Assembly (NCBI RefSeq): GCF_000763905.1
Contig: NZ_JRKN01000007.1
Location: 116,075 to 180,074 of the forward strand
Direction of reading: 5' to 3'
DNA from: Paracoccus halophilus
GTDB lineage: Bacteria > Pseudomonadota > Alphaproteobacteria > Rhodobacterales > Rhodobacteraceae
DNA length: 64,000 nucleotides
A program made the position numbers and the translations under genes. Shown here piece after piece: positions 1 to 8,663 of the stretch. The notes under the pieces were generated by a model that had not been told where the DNA came from, made no database searches, and worked only from the letters and a program-made list of their open reading frames with translations. The stretch's first letter is position 1. The number at the start of each line of letters is the position of its first letter.

Positions 1-1
1 T

Positions 2-244
2 GACAGCGAGGCTCTGCACGATTTCATCGCCGATGACCCACGCACCACCACCCAAATCAAGCGCAACCGCAGCCGTGCCGGAAACAGGCCGCTCGACCGG
101 CTGCTCTACAAGGAGCGCCATCTGGTGGAGTGCTTCTTCAACAGTCTCAAACGCTTCCGCCGCATCGCCCTGCGCAGCGAGAAAACCGTCGCGTCATTCA
201 AGGCCTCCGTCGATCTTGCCTGCGCAATGGCGTGGACAAACTAA
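2..244 (+). mobile_element. IS5-family transposase, C-terminal fragment
   Basis: The open frame enters from outside the window and ends at TAA 242-244, leaving 80 residues. It contains the DDE C1 signature Y-(2)-R-(3)-E-(6)-K, starting at the Y of YKERHLVECFF, so the catalytic glutamate is present. The start and the first two catalytic aspartates lie outside. The right inverted repeat was not identified with confidence. The family call is by motif, and IS5/IS1182-like assignment beyond this is inference. Confidence 0.85.
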
Positions 245-498
245 AGGAAGACGCCCTCTAGGACGGCTGTCGCGGCGCCGATGACAAAGCCCGAAACGAT
301 CAGCCAAACTGCGGTCGATTCAAAGCGCGCAAAGACCAGAACGGGCGGGTCCAGAACAAAGACCAGCAGCACCGCGAAGAAGATCGGGCTGGCCAGATAG
401 CCGGGCGCGAGACTCGTGCCCAATAGCACCAGAGTCACGTCAGCATCGGCGGCGGCATGATCGCCATCGTCTGCGCTGCAGGGCAACGAGGACTGCAA
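241..498 (-). pseudogene. Possible truncated membrane protein beside the IS end
   Basis: This open frame has two long hydrophobic stretches (roughly residues 21-58 and 62-85) and stops at the IS5 boundary, so it could be the surviving piece of a membrane protein cut by the insertion. The only start at the 5' end is TTG with no ribosome binding site, and the N-terminal 20 residues look unstructured. I do not recognise the family. It could also be a chance frame. Confidence 0.25.
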
Positions 499-595
499 GG
501 ATGTGTTCGATAGAGAAGGCTATCTGCCGGAACATGAGGGGCAGAAAAGTAACCGATCTGATCTGGCCGTGGCGGTGCCCCTGTGCCAGACTGGG

Positions 596-1414
596 ATGAT
601 GACAACGGATGTCGCCAAACCGCCAGATCTCGACCCCGCGGATATCGCCTATGTCCTCGATCCCGCGCGGCCGATCCTGACCCATGGAAGGGTGATCGAA
701 ACCGGGCGGGCGCTGCGGTCGCACAACCATCCGCGCGGCCAGCTTTTATGGGCGATGCGCGGCGTTCTGCGGGTGGTCAGCAACGCCTGCATCTGGCTGG
801 TGCCGCCCAGCCATGCCGTCTGGATCCCCCCAGGGATGGAGCATCAGGTCACCATCGAATCCGAGGCCGAGCTTCTGAACATCTATGTCGATCCCTCGAT
901 CACGGTGCGCAAGCCGACGCGTCCGATGCCCTGCTGCGCGGTGCTGCTCCTGACGCCGCTGGCGCGCGAGATGATCCGCAGGCTTGGCGAAAGCGATACC
1001 TCGGCCCCTTTCGACGACCGGCTGTTGCGCTTCTGCGCCGTGCTGCTGGACGAGCTGGAACAGCTGGCCGAGGCGCCGCTCAACCTGCCCGGCGGGCAGG
1101 ACGAGCGGCTGAGCCGCGTCACGCGCCAGCTGATCCGCCACCCCGACGATCCGCGCCAGCTGACTGAGCTGAGCCGGGACGCTGGCGCCAGTCCCCGCAC
1201 GCTCGAGCGGCTTTTCAGGGCCGAGACCGGGCTCAGCTTCCGGCAATGGCGGTCGAAACTGCGCCTGCTCAGCGCGATCGAGGCGCTGAACCGCGGCGAC
1301 AGCAGCACGACCATCGCCTTTTCCATGGGCTACAGCAGCCCAAGCGCCTTTATCGCCGCCTTCCGCGAGGCTTTCGGGACGACCCCGCAACGATTTCTGC
1401 GCAACGGATCGTGA
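596..1414 (+). CDS. AraC-family transcriptional regulator
   Basis: A 272-residue regulator with an N-terminal cupin-type sensing domain (about residues 20-110; HNHPRGQLL and the VWIPPGMEHQV turn) and a C-terminal double helix-turn-helix AraC domain ending in FGTTPQRF. This order and the WIPPGMEH motif are typical of NimR/YeaM-like AraC proteins, which often control an adjacent divergently oriented efflux gene. Here the divergent side is the damaged membrane frame next to the IS. I chose the first of two adjacent ATG codons (596, 599) because the upstream GTG at 503 would add 31 residues lacking family similarity. The ligand is unknown. Confidence 0.85.
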   Translation: MMTTDVAKPPDLDPADIAYVLDPARPILTHGRVIETGRALRSHNHPRGQLLWAMRGVLRVVSNACIWLVPPSHAVWIPPGMEHQVTIESEAELLNIYVDPSITVRKPTRPMPCCAVLLLTPLAREMIRRLGESDTSAPFDDRLLRFCAVLLDELEQLAEAPLNLPGGQDERLSRVTRQLIRHPDDPRQLTELSRDAGASPRTLERLFRAETGLSFRQWRSKLRLLSAIEALNRGDSSTTIAFSMGYSSPSAFIAAFREAFGTTPQRFLRNGS

Positions 1415-1420
1415 ATCCGG

Positions 1421-1840
1421 TCACGACGAGACGGGCGCTTTCGCCCCGCCGCCACCGGGGACCGGCTTGATGTCGAACAGCGCAGTGCCGTCCAGACAGT
1501 CGAGGGCGCCGACGACGAGGGTATTCCCCTCGACCGCGATCAACGGCACCCGTGACAGCGCCACGGGATTGGGACGGTGCGGCGAGCGCATGGCGAAAAC
1601 CCCACGCTCGACACCGTCATGCGGGCTGACGGAGCGCAGGACATCACGCGGCGCGCGGTCGAACCAGTAGAGCAGGTCCAGTTCCGCTGATGCCAGCGCA
1701 TGAAGCCCTTCGGCATATTCGGGCAGGATTTCCAACCGTGCCTCTGCCTCGACCCGTCCGGGGCCGCTGGGGCAGTCCGCCAGCGTCTTCCATGGGGTGC
1801 GGATCTGGCCAATGGGCTGCAAAAGGATGGGCTTGCTCAT
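1421..1840 (-). CDS. trmO: TrmO/TsaA-like tRNA (m6t6A37) methyltransferase
   Basis: 139 residues. The N-terminal QPIGQIRTPW motif and the central SPHRPNPVALS motif are the hallmarks of the TsaA/TrmO beta-barrel SAM-dependent family that N6-methylates t6A37 in tRNA. The protein is short, lacking the C-terminal extension of E. coli TrmO, as in archaeal and alphaproteobacterial versions. Its start overlaps the stop of the upstream DUF5368 gene by four bases (ATGA), placing it last in the sulfide operon. The methyltransferase role is a family inference. Confidence 0.85.
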   Translation of the reverse strand: MSKPILLQPIGQIRTPWKTLADCPSGPGRVEAEARLEILPEYAEGLHALASAELDLLYWFDRAPRDVLRSVSPHDGVERGVFAMRSPHRPNPVALSRVPLIAVEGNTLVVGALDCLDGTALFDIKPVPGGGGAKAPVSS

Positions 1841-2193
1841 GGCTTTGCCGCCCCGCCGCGCAGCAGGGATTGCACGGTATAGACAAGGATCGCCGCGCCC
1901 ACGGCCCCGATGGCGGCCACCGCCAGCAGCACGATCACGTCGATCGGCCCGCCGATGTCGCGAAAGCCCGAACTGGTCATCACCTGGACGAACAGCACCG
2001 CCGCGATGGCGCCGAATGGCATCGCGACCTGCGCCCAGAGAAACTTGCGCCAGGACACGGCCCGGTCGCGGATCAGCACATGGAGATAGGCGACCGTCAC
2101 CAGCACCGCGGCCGCCACCATGATCCAGAACAGCCCGCGCCCGAAGATTTCCTCGAACACCGCGATCAGCGTGGTGAATGTCAGATCCTGCAT
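1837..2193 (-). CDS. DUF5368 family membrane protein
   Basis: 118 residues with three or four membrane spans (about 20-40, 53-70, 80-108) separated by short charged loops such as RDRAVSWRK. The family has no assigned function but occurs next to sulfide:quinone oxidoreductases in Rhodobacterales. It lies 12 bp downstream of the SQR gene and overlaps trmO, so it is in the same transcript. A membrane anchor or partner role for the quinone-reducing flavoprotein is inference only. Confidence 0.75.
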   Translation of the reverse strand: MQDLTFTTLIAVFEEIFGRGLFWIMVAAAVLVTVAYLHVLIRDRAVSWRKFLWAQVAMPFGAIAAVLFVQVMTSSGFRDIGGPIDVIVLLAVAAIGAVGAAILVYTVQSLLRGGAAKP

Positions 2194-2205
2194 CGTTTCC
2201 TCCCT

Positions 2206-3543
2206 TCAGGCCCTGCCGCGCAGCATGGCGTTATAGGTCGCCTTCAGCGCGATCTCTTTCATCAGCCAGGACACCCACAACTCCTCCAGCGGAGCGATGA
2301 GGCCCGGGAATGACGGCACGAGGTTGTTGTGATAATCGAACTCGACCAGCATCGCGCGGCCGACCCGGGTGATCATCGGGCAGGAGGTATAGCCGTCATA
2401 GATGGCGGTCCCTTCCTTGCCCTGAATGGCGGCGACCAGATGATCCTCGACCACCGGCACCTGCCATTTCACGCTGGCCGCCGTCTTGCCCTTGGGCACG
2501 CCCGCCACATCGCCTAGCGCGAAGATCTCGGGGTGGCGCAGATGGCGGAGCGTCTTCATGTCGCATTCGACCCAGCCCTGATCGGTCCATCTGTCGGCCC
2601 AGGACAGGCCCGACTGCCGGATCACCTCGGGCGCGCGCTGCGGCGGGATCACGTGAAGATAGTCGTAATCCATGTCCGTGGTGGAGGTCACCGCCGCGCC
2701 GGTCACCGGATCGGTGGTCGCGCTGGAGAATGTCGCCCGTTTCGCGCCCGGGTCGATGGCCGTCAGCGTCTGGCCATGATGCGTCGCGATCTGGCGGGCG
2801 CCGAACAGCATCCGGACCTTTTCCGAAACGATCGGCACGGAAAACAGCGCCTGCTGCGGACAGGCATAGCGGATCTCGTATTTGCCGCGTGCCCCGCCCC
2901 GGCTGGCGATGTCGTCGATCAGGAAAGTGTGCTTCAGCGGTGCGCCGGCGCATTTCATCTCGGTCGCGGGGCGGGTGAAGATGCCGACGCCGCCCTCTTC
3001 GGTGAACCTGCGGGCGGCGGTCCAGGTTTTCGCGGCATGGTCCGGCCCGGCATAAAGCGCGCCGATGCCGTTCTGCCCCACGAGATCGAGCGAGAAACCC
3101 TCGATCGCGTCATGGTCCAGCACCAGCCCCGGCGCCACCACCAGGAAATCATAGTCCAGCCGCTGGCCGCCCTCGGTCGCGACGGTCTTTGCCAGCGGGT
3201 CGATGGCGGCGGCCCTTTCCGCGATCAGCGTGACGCCTTTCGGTAGCCAGTCGCCGGTCCCGCTGACCACGTAATCCGCCGGTTTCAGCCCGGCCGCGAC
3301 CAGCGACAGCCCCGGCTGATAGAGATGCTCGCGGCGCGGGTCGATCAGCGTGATGCTTGCGCCCTCCAGCCGCGCGACCAGCCGGTTTGCCAGCGCCGTT
3401 CCCGCCGCGCCGGCGCCGATGATCACGATCCGCGCCCGTGTCGCCAGCTTGGCCGCCCGCGCCCCATCGCCAAGGCTCAGCGCCAGCGCCCCGAGCGCGC
3501 CCAGCCCCAGAAGCCCCCGCCTCGTGCTGTGAAATCCCGTCAT
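2206..3543 (-). CDS. Sulfide:quinone oxidoreductase-like flavoprotein, Tat-exported
   Basis: 445 residues. The N-terminus carries a twin-arginine signal (STRRGLLGLG, residues 6-15), then the FAD Rossmann motif GAGAAGTALANRL (43-55), and a second FAD contact near FALGDVAGVP (341-350). Cysteines C198 (EMKCAG) and C388 (TSCPM) are spaced like the redox-active pair of SQR enzymes. SQR oxidises sulfide to polysulfide or persulfide and passes electrons to quinone. The Tat signal suggests a periplasmic face, whereas many SQRs lack one. A flavocytochrome c-like partner role is the main alternative. Confidence 0.88.
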   Translation of the reverse strand: MTGFHSTRRGLLGLGALGALALSLGDGARAAKLATRARIVIIGAGAAGTALANRLVARLEGASITLIDPRREHLYQPGLSLVAAGLKPADYVVSGTGDWLPKGVTLIAERAAAIDPLAKTVATEGGQRLDYDFLVVAPGLVLDHDAIEGFSLDLVGQNGIGALYAGPDHAAKTWTAARRFTEEGGVGIFTRPATEMKCAGAPLKHTFLIDDIASRGGARGKYEIRYACPQQALFSVPIVSEKVRMLFGARQIATHHGQTLTAIDPGAKRATFSSATTDPVTGAAVTSTTDMDYDYLHVIPPQRAPEVIRQSGLSWADRWTDQGWVECDMKTLRHLRHPEIFALGDVAGVPKGKTAASVKWQVPVVEDHLVAAIQGKEGTAIYDGYTSCPMITRVGRAMLVEFDYHNNLVPSFPGLIAPLEELWVSWLMKEIALKATYNAMLRGRA

Positions 3544-3563
3544 CCTGCCTGCCTCCCTTTCCT

Positions 3564-3698
3564 TCAGAACCGGCCGGGCGGCGGAAATCCTCCGCCCCGC
3601 CCAGCCGTACGCGTAATGATCTTTGCCATGGCCTCCAGCAGCCTGTCGGCGGGCATTTCGCGGGCCTTCAGGACATTGCGTTGCGGAGCATTGCCCAT
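3564..3698 (-). CDS. Small 44-residue protein in the sulfide operon
   Basis: The frame begins MGNAPQRNVLKAREMP and ends PPGRF, with a purine-rich AGGGACAGG upstream of its ATG at 3698. It sits between the DsrE-like gene and the SQR gene on the same strand with no other frame in the gap. The first 30 residues look like an amphipathic helix and the tail is Gly/Pro rich. I do not recognise it. Its reality rests on position, ribosome binding site and lack of stops only. Confidence 0.45.
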   Translation of the reverse strand: MGNAPQRNVLKAREMPADRLLEAMAKIITRTAGRGGGFPPPGRF

Positions 3699-3729
3699 GG
3701 TGCCTGTCCCTGGTTTCGGAAAAATGCGC

Positions 3730-4101
3730 TCAGGTGATCTGCAACGAGCCCTTGGCCGCCATCATCAGGTCGACGACCTCGAGCGCGGTGATGATCTCGT
3801 AATCCGGCACCATCTGCCCGGGGTCGAAGCCGTTATGGATCATGCAGGATTTGCAGATCCCGATCCGGCCGCCGCCTTCGAGAAACTTGGTCAGCAGATC
3901 CGGCACCGGCTCGAACGGCTGGCCGACATCCATGCCGGCGGTCGCGTCGGGCTGGCCAAGCTCGACCGCATCGACCATCAGAAGAACCATCGCGCCATGC
4001 CCCTTCTGCAGCGCGTTCAGCGCCATGGTAAAGGCCACGGTGACCTTGGCGGGGTTGGCGCGACCATCGAACAGGGTCGCAACGAAATCAGCGGATTGCA
4101 T
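3730..4101 (-). CDS. DsrE/DsrF-like sulfur-carrier protein
   Basis: 123 residues starting at ATG 4101, preceded by AGGAGAG at good spacing; an upstream in-frame extension lacks similarity. The Rossmann-like DsrE fold is indicated by VTVAFTMALNALQKGH and GAMVLLMVDAVELG, and the motif GICKSCMIHNGF (about residues 82-93) supplies candidate sulfur-binding cysteines. DsrE/TusD-like proteins carry persulfide sulfur between enzymes. It is the first gene of the SQR-DUF5368-trmO transcript, so it may accept or deliver sulfane sulfur made by SQR. Confidence 0.8.
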   Translation of the reverse strand: MQSADFVATLFDGRANPAKVTVAFTMALNALQKGHGAMVLLMVDAVELGQPDATAGMDVGQPFEPVPDLLTKFLEGGGRIGICKSCMIHNGFDPGQMVPDYEIITALEVVDLMMAAKGSLQIT

Positions 4102-4280
4102 GGGTCTCTCCTGCGTTTGGGACCGTTCCCTCCGATCTGGATACGGGGCGGGCCATGCGGAATACCGCCGATCTGACATGATATGTCGCCAAGCCGCCAG
4201 CTCATGGCCCGACCCGGCCAGATCGTCCCTGCCCATTCCCTGCGGTTCCGGTTAGCATCGCTGCGGAACAGGGAGCGCGT

Positions 4281-4943
4281 ATGACCGACTGGACGGCATA
4301 TTTCACAGAGCTGGATCAGCTGCCCGCGCCGATGCGCGCGACGCTTTTGCGCGACAGCCGGCGGCTGAAATTCCCGGCGGGGACGCGGCTGTTCGGCCCG
4401 GGGCAACCCGCCGGATATCTGCTCTTGCTGATCTCGGGCAGGATCAGGGTCACGCAGATGTCGGAAACCGGGCGCGAGGTCGTGCTGTATCGCGTCGGCG
4501 CGGGCGAAAGCTGCGTGCTGACCTCGGCCTGCATGCTGGCCTATGACGATCTGGCGGCCGAGGGCGTCGCGGAAACCGCGCTCCAGGCCATCGGCATTCC
4601 CCGTGCCACCTTTGACGAGATGATGGCCCTGTCCGCCGAATTCCGGGGCTTTGTCATGCGGGCCTGGTCGCGGCGGGTGACCGATCTGCTGTCGCTGATC
4701 GACGATATCGCCTTTCAGCGCATCGACCTGCGGCTTGCGGCGCGGCTTCTGGCGATGGTCGAGGGCGATACCGTTCGCGCCACGCATCAGCAGCTTGCCA
4801 CCGAGCTTGGCTCGGCGCGCGAGGTGATCAGCCGCGCCCTGTCCGAATTCCAGCGCCGGGGCTGGATCGAGCAGGCACGCGGCGAGCTGCGGCTGATCGA
4901 CCGGCCCGCGCTCGAAAACCTGACCCAAGGGGCCGAACGGTAA
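4281..4943 (+). CDS. Crp/Fnr-family transcriptional regulator
   Basis: 220 residues: an N-terminal cyclic-nucleotide-binding-type beta barrel (about 20-115) and a C-terminal winged helix (about 150-210) with the recognition segment ELGSAREVISRALSEF. Three cysteine-poor stretches exclude an FNR-type 4Fe-4S cluster; C75 and C82 in ESCVLTSACML are the only paired cysteines and could be a thiol switch. It diverges from the SQR operon and precedes the YeeE transporters, so it is the likely local regulator responding to sulfide or sulfane sulfur (inference). Confidence 0.87.
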   Translation: MTDWTAYFTELDQLPAPMRATLLRDSRRLKFPAGTRLFGPGQPAGYLLLLISGRIRVTQMSETGREVVLYRVGAGESCVLTSACMLAYDDLAAEGVAETALQAIGIPRATFDEMMALSAEFRGFVMRAWSRRVTDLLSLIDDIAFQRIDLRLAARLLAMVEGDTVRATHQQLATELGSAREVISRALSEFQRRGWIEQARGELRLIDRPALENLTQGAER

Positions 4944-5010
4944 CCAAGTCACTGACCGGAGGCGGCGCATCCGGCATCCAGGATGGCGCAACCTGTTCCG
5001 GAGATGTCCC

Positions 5011-5223
5011 ATGTCCAGAAATCTTGGCCAGACCGATCGCATCCTGCGGCTGGTCGCCGGTCTCATCATCGCGGCTGTCGCCTGGCTTTATGGCGGCGGC
5101 TGGCCGATCCTCGGCCCCGTCCTGTGGCTGGTGGCGGCGGTGCTCGTGCTGACCGCCGGTTTCGCGACCTGCCCGGCCTATCGGCTGCTCGGCCTGTCCA
5201 GCTGCCCGCTGAAAAAGCAATGA
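5011..5223 (+). CDS. YgaP-like DUF2892 inner-membrane protein
   Basis: 70 residues with the DUF2892 pattern: NLGQTDRILRLVAG at the N-terminus, two membrane helices (about 14-30 and 34-52) and conserved TCPAYRLLGLSSCPL at the end. In YgaP this module follows a rhodanese domain; here it stands alone. Start ATG is preceded by CCGGAGATG. Its stop overlaps the start of the next gene (ATGA), so it belongs to the sulfur-transport operon. Confidence 0.85.
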   Translation: MSRNLGQTDRILRLVAGLIIAAVAWLYGGGWPILGPVLWLVAAVLVLTAGFATCPAYRLLGLSSCPLKKQ

Positions 5224-5651
5224 GCACCGGCTTCACGCCCCTGGCGTCCTTGGCCGGCGGCATGCTGATCGGGCTGGCCGCCGTCCTGCTGATGGCGTTG
5301 CACGGCCGCATCCTCGGCGCGACCGGGATCCTGGCGGGGCTGATGCGCAGCGATGACGCGCGCGACCGGTCGCTGCGGGCGGCGCTGCTTCTGGGCATGG
5401 TGCTGGCGCCGGGGCTGGTGCTGCTTGTGACCGGCGACTGGCCCGCGCTGGAGGTGCCGGTGCCCATGACCGCCCTCATCGGCGGCGGGCTGCTGGTCGG
5501 CATCGGCGCGGGCTTTGGCGGCGGCTGCACCTCGGGGCACGGGGTCTGCGGCAATGCGCGCTTCTCGCGCCGCTCGATCACCGCGACGCTCAGCTTCTTG
5601 ATCGCGGCCTTTGCCACCGTCCATGTCACCCGCCACCTGATCGGAGGCTGA
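5220..5651 (+). CDS. YeeE/YedE family transporter, N-terminal half
   Basis: 143 residues with four predicted membrane helices. The family signature GFGGGCTSGHGVCG (about residues 98-111) includes the cysteine proposed to hand thiosulfate or sulfane sulfur across the membrane in YeeE. The ATG overlaps the previous stop by four bases. The protein is half the length of E. coli YeeE; the other half is the next gene, giving a split PmpA/PmpB-like pair. Substrate assignment is by family. Confidence 0.87.
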   Translation: MSTGFTPLASLAGGMLIGLAAVLLMALHGRILGATGILAGLMRSDDARDRSLRAALLLGMVLAPGLVLLVTGDWPALEVPVPMTALIGGGLLVGIGAGFGGGCTSGHGVCGNARFSRRSITATLSFLIAAFATVHVTRHLIGG

Positions 5652-5652
5652 G

Positions 5653-6087
5653 ATGCGCCTGTTCTCCGCCCTGCTCATCGGCCTGATCTTCGGCACCGGG
5701 ATTGCGGTCTCGGGCATGATCAACCCGGCCAAGGTGCTGAATTTCTTCGATCTCGCCGGCAGCTGGGACCCCAGCCTTGCCCTTGTCATGGCCGGCGCGC
5801 TGGCGGTCGCCATGCCCGGCTATCGCTTGGTTCTCGCCCGCAGGGCGCCGCGATTCGCGCCCGAATTCCAGCTGCCCGACACCCGGCTGATCGACCTCAG
5901 GCTGGTCGCCGGATCGGCGCTTTTCGGCATCGGCTGGGGCATCGCGGGCTTCTGCCCCGGCGGCGCGCTGCCGGCGCTTGGCAGCCTGCGCCCCGAGGCC
6001 CTGATCTTCGTCGCGGCCCTGACCCTTGGCCTGCTGATCGCGCGCGGGCTGAAGGCCCTCGCCGCCCGTTCCCCGCAATCCGCCTGA
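5653..6087 (+). CDS. YeeE/YedE family transporter, C-terminal half (DUF6691)
   Basis: 144 residues with four predicted helices. It contains GTGIAVSGMINPAKVLNF near the N-terminus and GIGWGIAGFCPGGALPALG (about 96-114), the second pseudo-symmetric pore motif with its conserved cysteine. It starts one base after the preceding stop, so the two halves are expressed together and likely form one sulfur-anion channel. The pair sits between the Crp-type regulator and persulfide-metabolism genes. Confidence 0.87.
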   Translation: MRLFSALLIGLIFGTGIAVSGMINPAKVLNFFDLAGSWDPSLALVMAGALAVAMPGYRLVLARRAPRFAPEFQLPDTRLIDLRLVAGSALFGIGWGIAGFCPGGALPALGSLRPEALIFVAALTLGLLIARGLKALAARSPQSA

Positions 6088-6102
6088 ACGCACGAGGAGC
6101 CC

Positions 6103-6810
6103 ATGCCCTGCAAAGCCGATCCGAACGTGAAGCCCGAGGTCAGCGCCTTTCCCGATCCCGCGACCAGCACGATTTCCTATGTGGTCAGGGATCCCGCCTC
6201 GGACGCCTGCGCGATCATCGATTCCGTCATGGATATCGACTATGCCGCCGGCCGCATCGGCCATGAAAGCGCCGATGCAATCATCGCCTATGTGCGCGAA
6301 CGGGGGCTGCATGTCGAATGGCTGATCGAGACCCATGTCCATGCCGACCATCTGTCGGCCGCGCCCTATATCCAGGCCGCGCCTGGTGGCAGGATCGGCA
6401 TCGGCAGGAACATCACCGTGGTGCAGGAAACCTTTGGCAAGGTGTTCAACGAGAGCACCGAATTCCAGCGCGACGGCAGCCACCACCTCCTGGTCCGCAA
6501 CCGCCCGGAGGGAGAAGAACGCGGCCAGCCCAGTTTCGCCGAAATTGCCAAGGCTGCCCGCGCGGCAGGATCGGAGGTCGTGCATATGCCCCCCGCAGGA
6601 CCGGCCGATCTTGCGCCTCGGGCCCCGGCCATGGCCTGGGCCCTGCGAACCGCGTCAGGGCCGGTCCTGGCCTGCTGCCGGTCCGGCGCCCGATCCTCGA
6701 CGCCGCGCACCGCAGCCACGGCATCCTTGCCTTGTCTCAGGACCAGGCCGGCGCCCGAAGTGGCGCGCGACCTGCCATTGCCGAAAGTGGCCCCATGCGC
6801 CTTTCCCTGA
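6103..6810 (+). pseudogene. Hybrid remnant: metallo-beta-lactamase 5' half joined to DUF442 3' half
   Basis: Residues 1-127 match the start of a persulfide dioxygenase-type metallo-beta-lactamase, including the metal motif THVHADHLSA, and stop matching near STEFQRDGSHH. Residues 130-190 then resemble the DUF442 phosphatase-like domain (RNRPEGEERGQPSF ... GPVLACCRSGARS). The intact gene at 11413 has these domains in the opposite order, so here the second half of the hydrolase and the first part of the DUF442 domain are missing. After the CRSG loop similarity is lost in this frame. Probably non-functional as a dioxygenase. Confidence 0.75.
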
Positions 6811-8663
6811 CCCGCCATCTGCCCATCCTCGACTGGGGGCGGCGCTATTCGAAATCGGATCTGTCTTCCGACCTGACAGCGGCGGTGATCGTCACCATCA
6901 TGCTGGTGCCGCAGTCGCTGGCCTATGCGATGCTGGCCGGACTGCCCCCCGAAGCCGGGATCTATGCCTCCATCCTGCCCATCGTGCTTTACGCGATCTT
7001 CGGCACCAGCCGGGCGCTGGCCGTCGGGCCGGTCGCCGTCGTTTCACTGATGACCGCATCCGCACTGGGCCAGGTGGCCGAAAGCGGCACTGCGGGTTAC
7101 GCCGTGGCCGCGCTGACGCTGGCGCTCTTGTCGGGGGCGATGCTGATCGGGCTGGGCCTCTTGCGCTTCGGCTTTCTGGCGAATTTCCTCTCTCATCCGG
7201 TGATCGCGGGCTTCATCATCGCCTCGGGTCTGCTGATCGCCGCCGGACAGGCCCGCCATATCTTCGGCATTGCCGGCGGCGGTGACACGCTGCCGGAAAT
7301 CCTGCATCGGCTCTGGCAGCATCTGGGCGGAACGAACTGGCAAACGCTGGCGATCGGTGCGGCCTCGACCGCCTTTCTGGTCTGGCTGCGCAAGGGGATG
7401 AAGCCCGCGATGAAGCGGCTCGGCGCAACCGACAGGCTGGCCACGCTGCTGACCCGTGCCGGGCCGGTCTTTGCGATTGTCGCGACGACGGTGACCGTCC
7501 GGGCTTTTGGTCTGCATGAACAGGGCGTCGCCATCGTCGGCACGATCCCGCAGGGCCTGCCGCCTTTGACCCTGCCCGACCTGTCGCCCGGTCTGATCGG
7601 GACGCTTGCCCTGCCCGCCGCGCTGATCTCGATCATCGGTTTTGTCGAAAGCGTTTCGGTCGCGCAGACTCTTGCCGCAAAAAAGCGACAGCGCATCGAC
7701 CCGGATCAGGAACTGATCGGCCTTGGTGCCGCCAATATCGGCGCGGCCTTTTCCGGCGGCTTTCCGGTGACGGGCGGCTTCGCGCGTTCGGTGGTGAATT
7801 ACGACGCCGGCGCCGCCACCCCGGCTGCAGGTGCCTTCACCGCAATCGGGCTGGCGCTGGCCGCGCTGACATTGACGCCGCTTCTCTATTTCCTGCCCCA
7901 GGCCACGCTGGCCGCGACGATCATTGTGGCCGTCCTCAGCCTTGTGGACCCTGCGATCCTGCGCCGCACCTGGGCCTATTCGCGGCGCGATTTCGCAAGC
8001 GTGATGGCAACCATCCTGTCCACCCTCATCTTCGGGGTCGAGGCGGGAGTCTCGACCGGCGTCGCCCTGTCGCTTCTTTTGCATGTGCTCAACACTGCCC
8101 GCCCGCATGTGGCCGAAGTGGGCCTGGTTCCCGGCAGCCAGCACTTTCGCAACGTGCTGCGCCATCAGGTCGAAACCCTGCCGGGCATCCTCATGCTGCG
8201 GATCGACGAAAGCCTCTATTTCGCCAATGCCCGCGCGATCGAGACGCTGGTGCTGGATCGTCTGGCCGCGGACCCCGCCATCCGCGATGTGGTGCTGATG
8301 TGCTCGGCGGTGAATGTGATCGACTTCTCGGCGCTGGAATCCCTTGAGGCCCTGGCCACGGAGCTGGCCGCGCAAAAGGTGCGCCTGCATCTTTCCGAGG
8401 TGAAAGGCCCGGTGATGGACCGGCTCAAGACCACGCATTTCCTGCAGCATCTGATCGGCGAGGTCTTTCTGTCGCAATACGACGCCTGGAAGGCCCTGGC
8501 CGCCCCTGCCCCCCTTGCGCCGGCCGGATGGGCGCACCAGCCCGTCATCTGCGCAACCCCCGGCACCCCATCCATTGTCATCAACGAAAAGGAACGAACC
8601 CATGAAAAAGACCCTTCTTGCCGCAGCCCTGGCTCTGACCGCCGCAGGCGCGGCTCAGGCTGA
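6795..8663 (+). CDS. SulP-family anion permease with STAS domain
   Basis: 622 residues. The N-terminal SulP core has about 11-12 helices with the family sequence VTIMLVPQSLAYAMLAGLPP (residues 33-52) and GGFPVTGGFARSVVN. The C-terminal STAS domain spans roughly 440-560. SulP proteins take up sulfate or bicarbonate or export anions. ATG 6795 lies inside the preceding remnant's tail. The frame runs 62 bases into the next gene, giving an odd basic C-terminal tail. In a sulfur locus, moving sulfate or sulfite formed by persulfide oxidation is the likely job (inference). Confidence 0.88.
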   Translation: MRLSLTRHLPILDWGRRYSKSDLSSDLTAAVIVTIMLVPQSLAYAMLAGLPPEAGIYASILPIVLYAIFGTSRALAVGPVAVVSLMTASALGQVAESGTAGYAVAALTLALLSGAMLIGLGLLRFGFLANFLSHPVIAGFIIASGLLIAAGQARHIFGIAGGGDTLPEILHRLWQHLGGTNWQTLAIGAASTAFLVWLRKGMKPAMKRLGATDRLATLLTRAGPVFAIVATTVTVRAFGLHEQGVAIVGTIPQGLPPLTLPDLSPGLIGTLALPAALISIIGFVESVSVAQTLAAKKRQRIDPDQELIGLGAANIGAAFSGGFPVTGGFARSVVNYDAGAATPAAGAFTAIGLALAALTLTPLLYFLPQATLAATIIVAVLSLVDPAILRRTWAYSRRDFASVMATILSTLIFGVEAGVSTGVALSLLLHVLNTARPHVAEVGLVPGSQHFRNVLRHQVETLPGILMLRIDESLYFANARAIETLVLDRLAADPAIRDVVLMCSAVNVIDFSALESLEALATELAAQKVRLHLSEVKGPVMDRLKTTHFLQHLIGEVFLSQYDAWKALAAPAPLAPAGWAHQPVICATPGTPSIVINEKERTHEKDPSCRSPGSDRRRRGSG

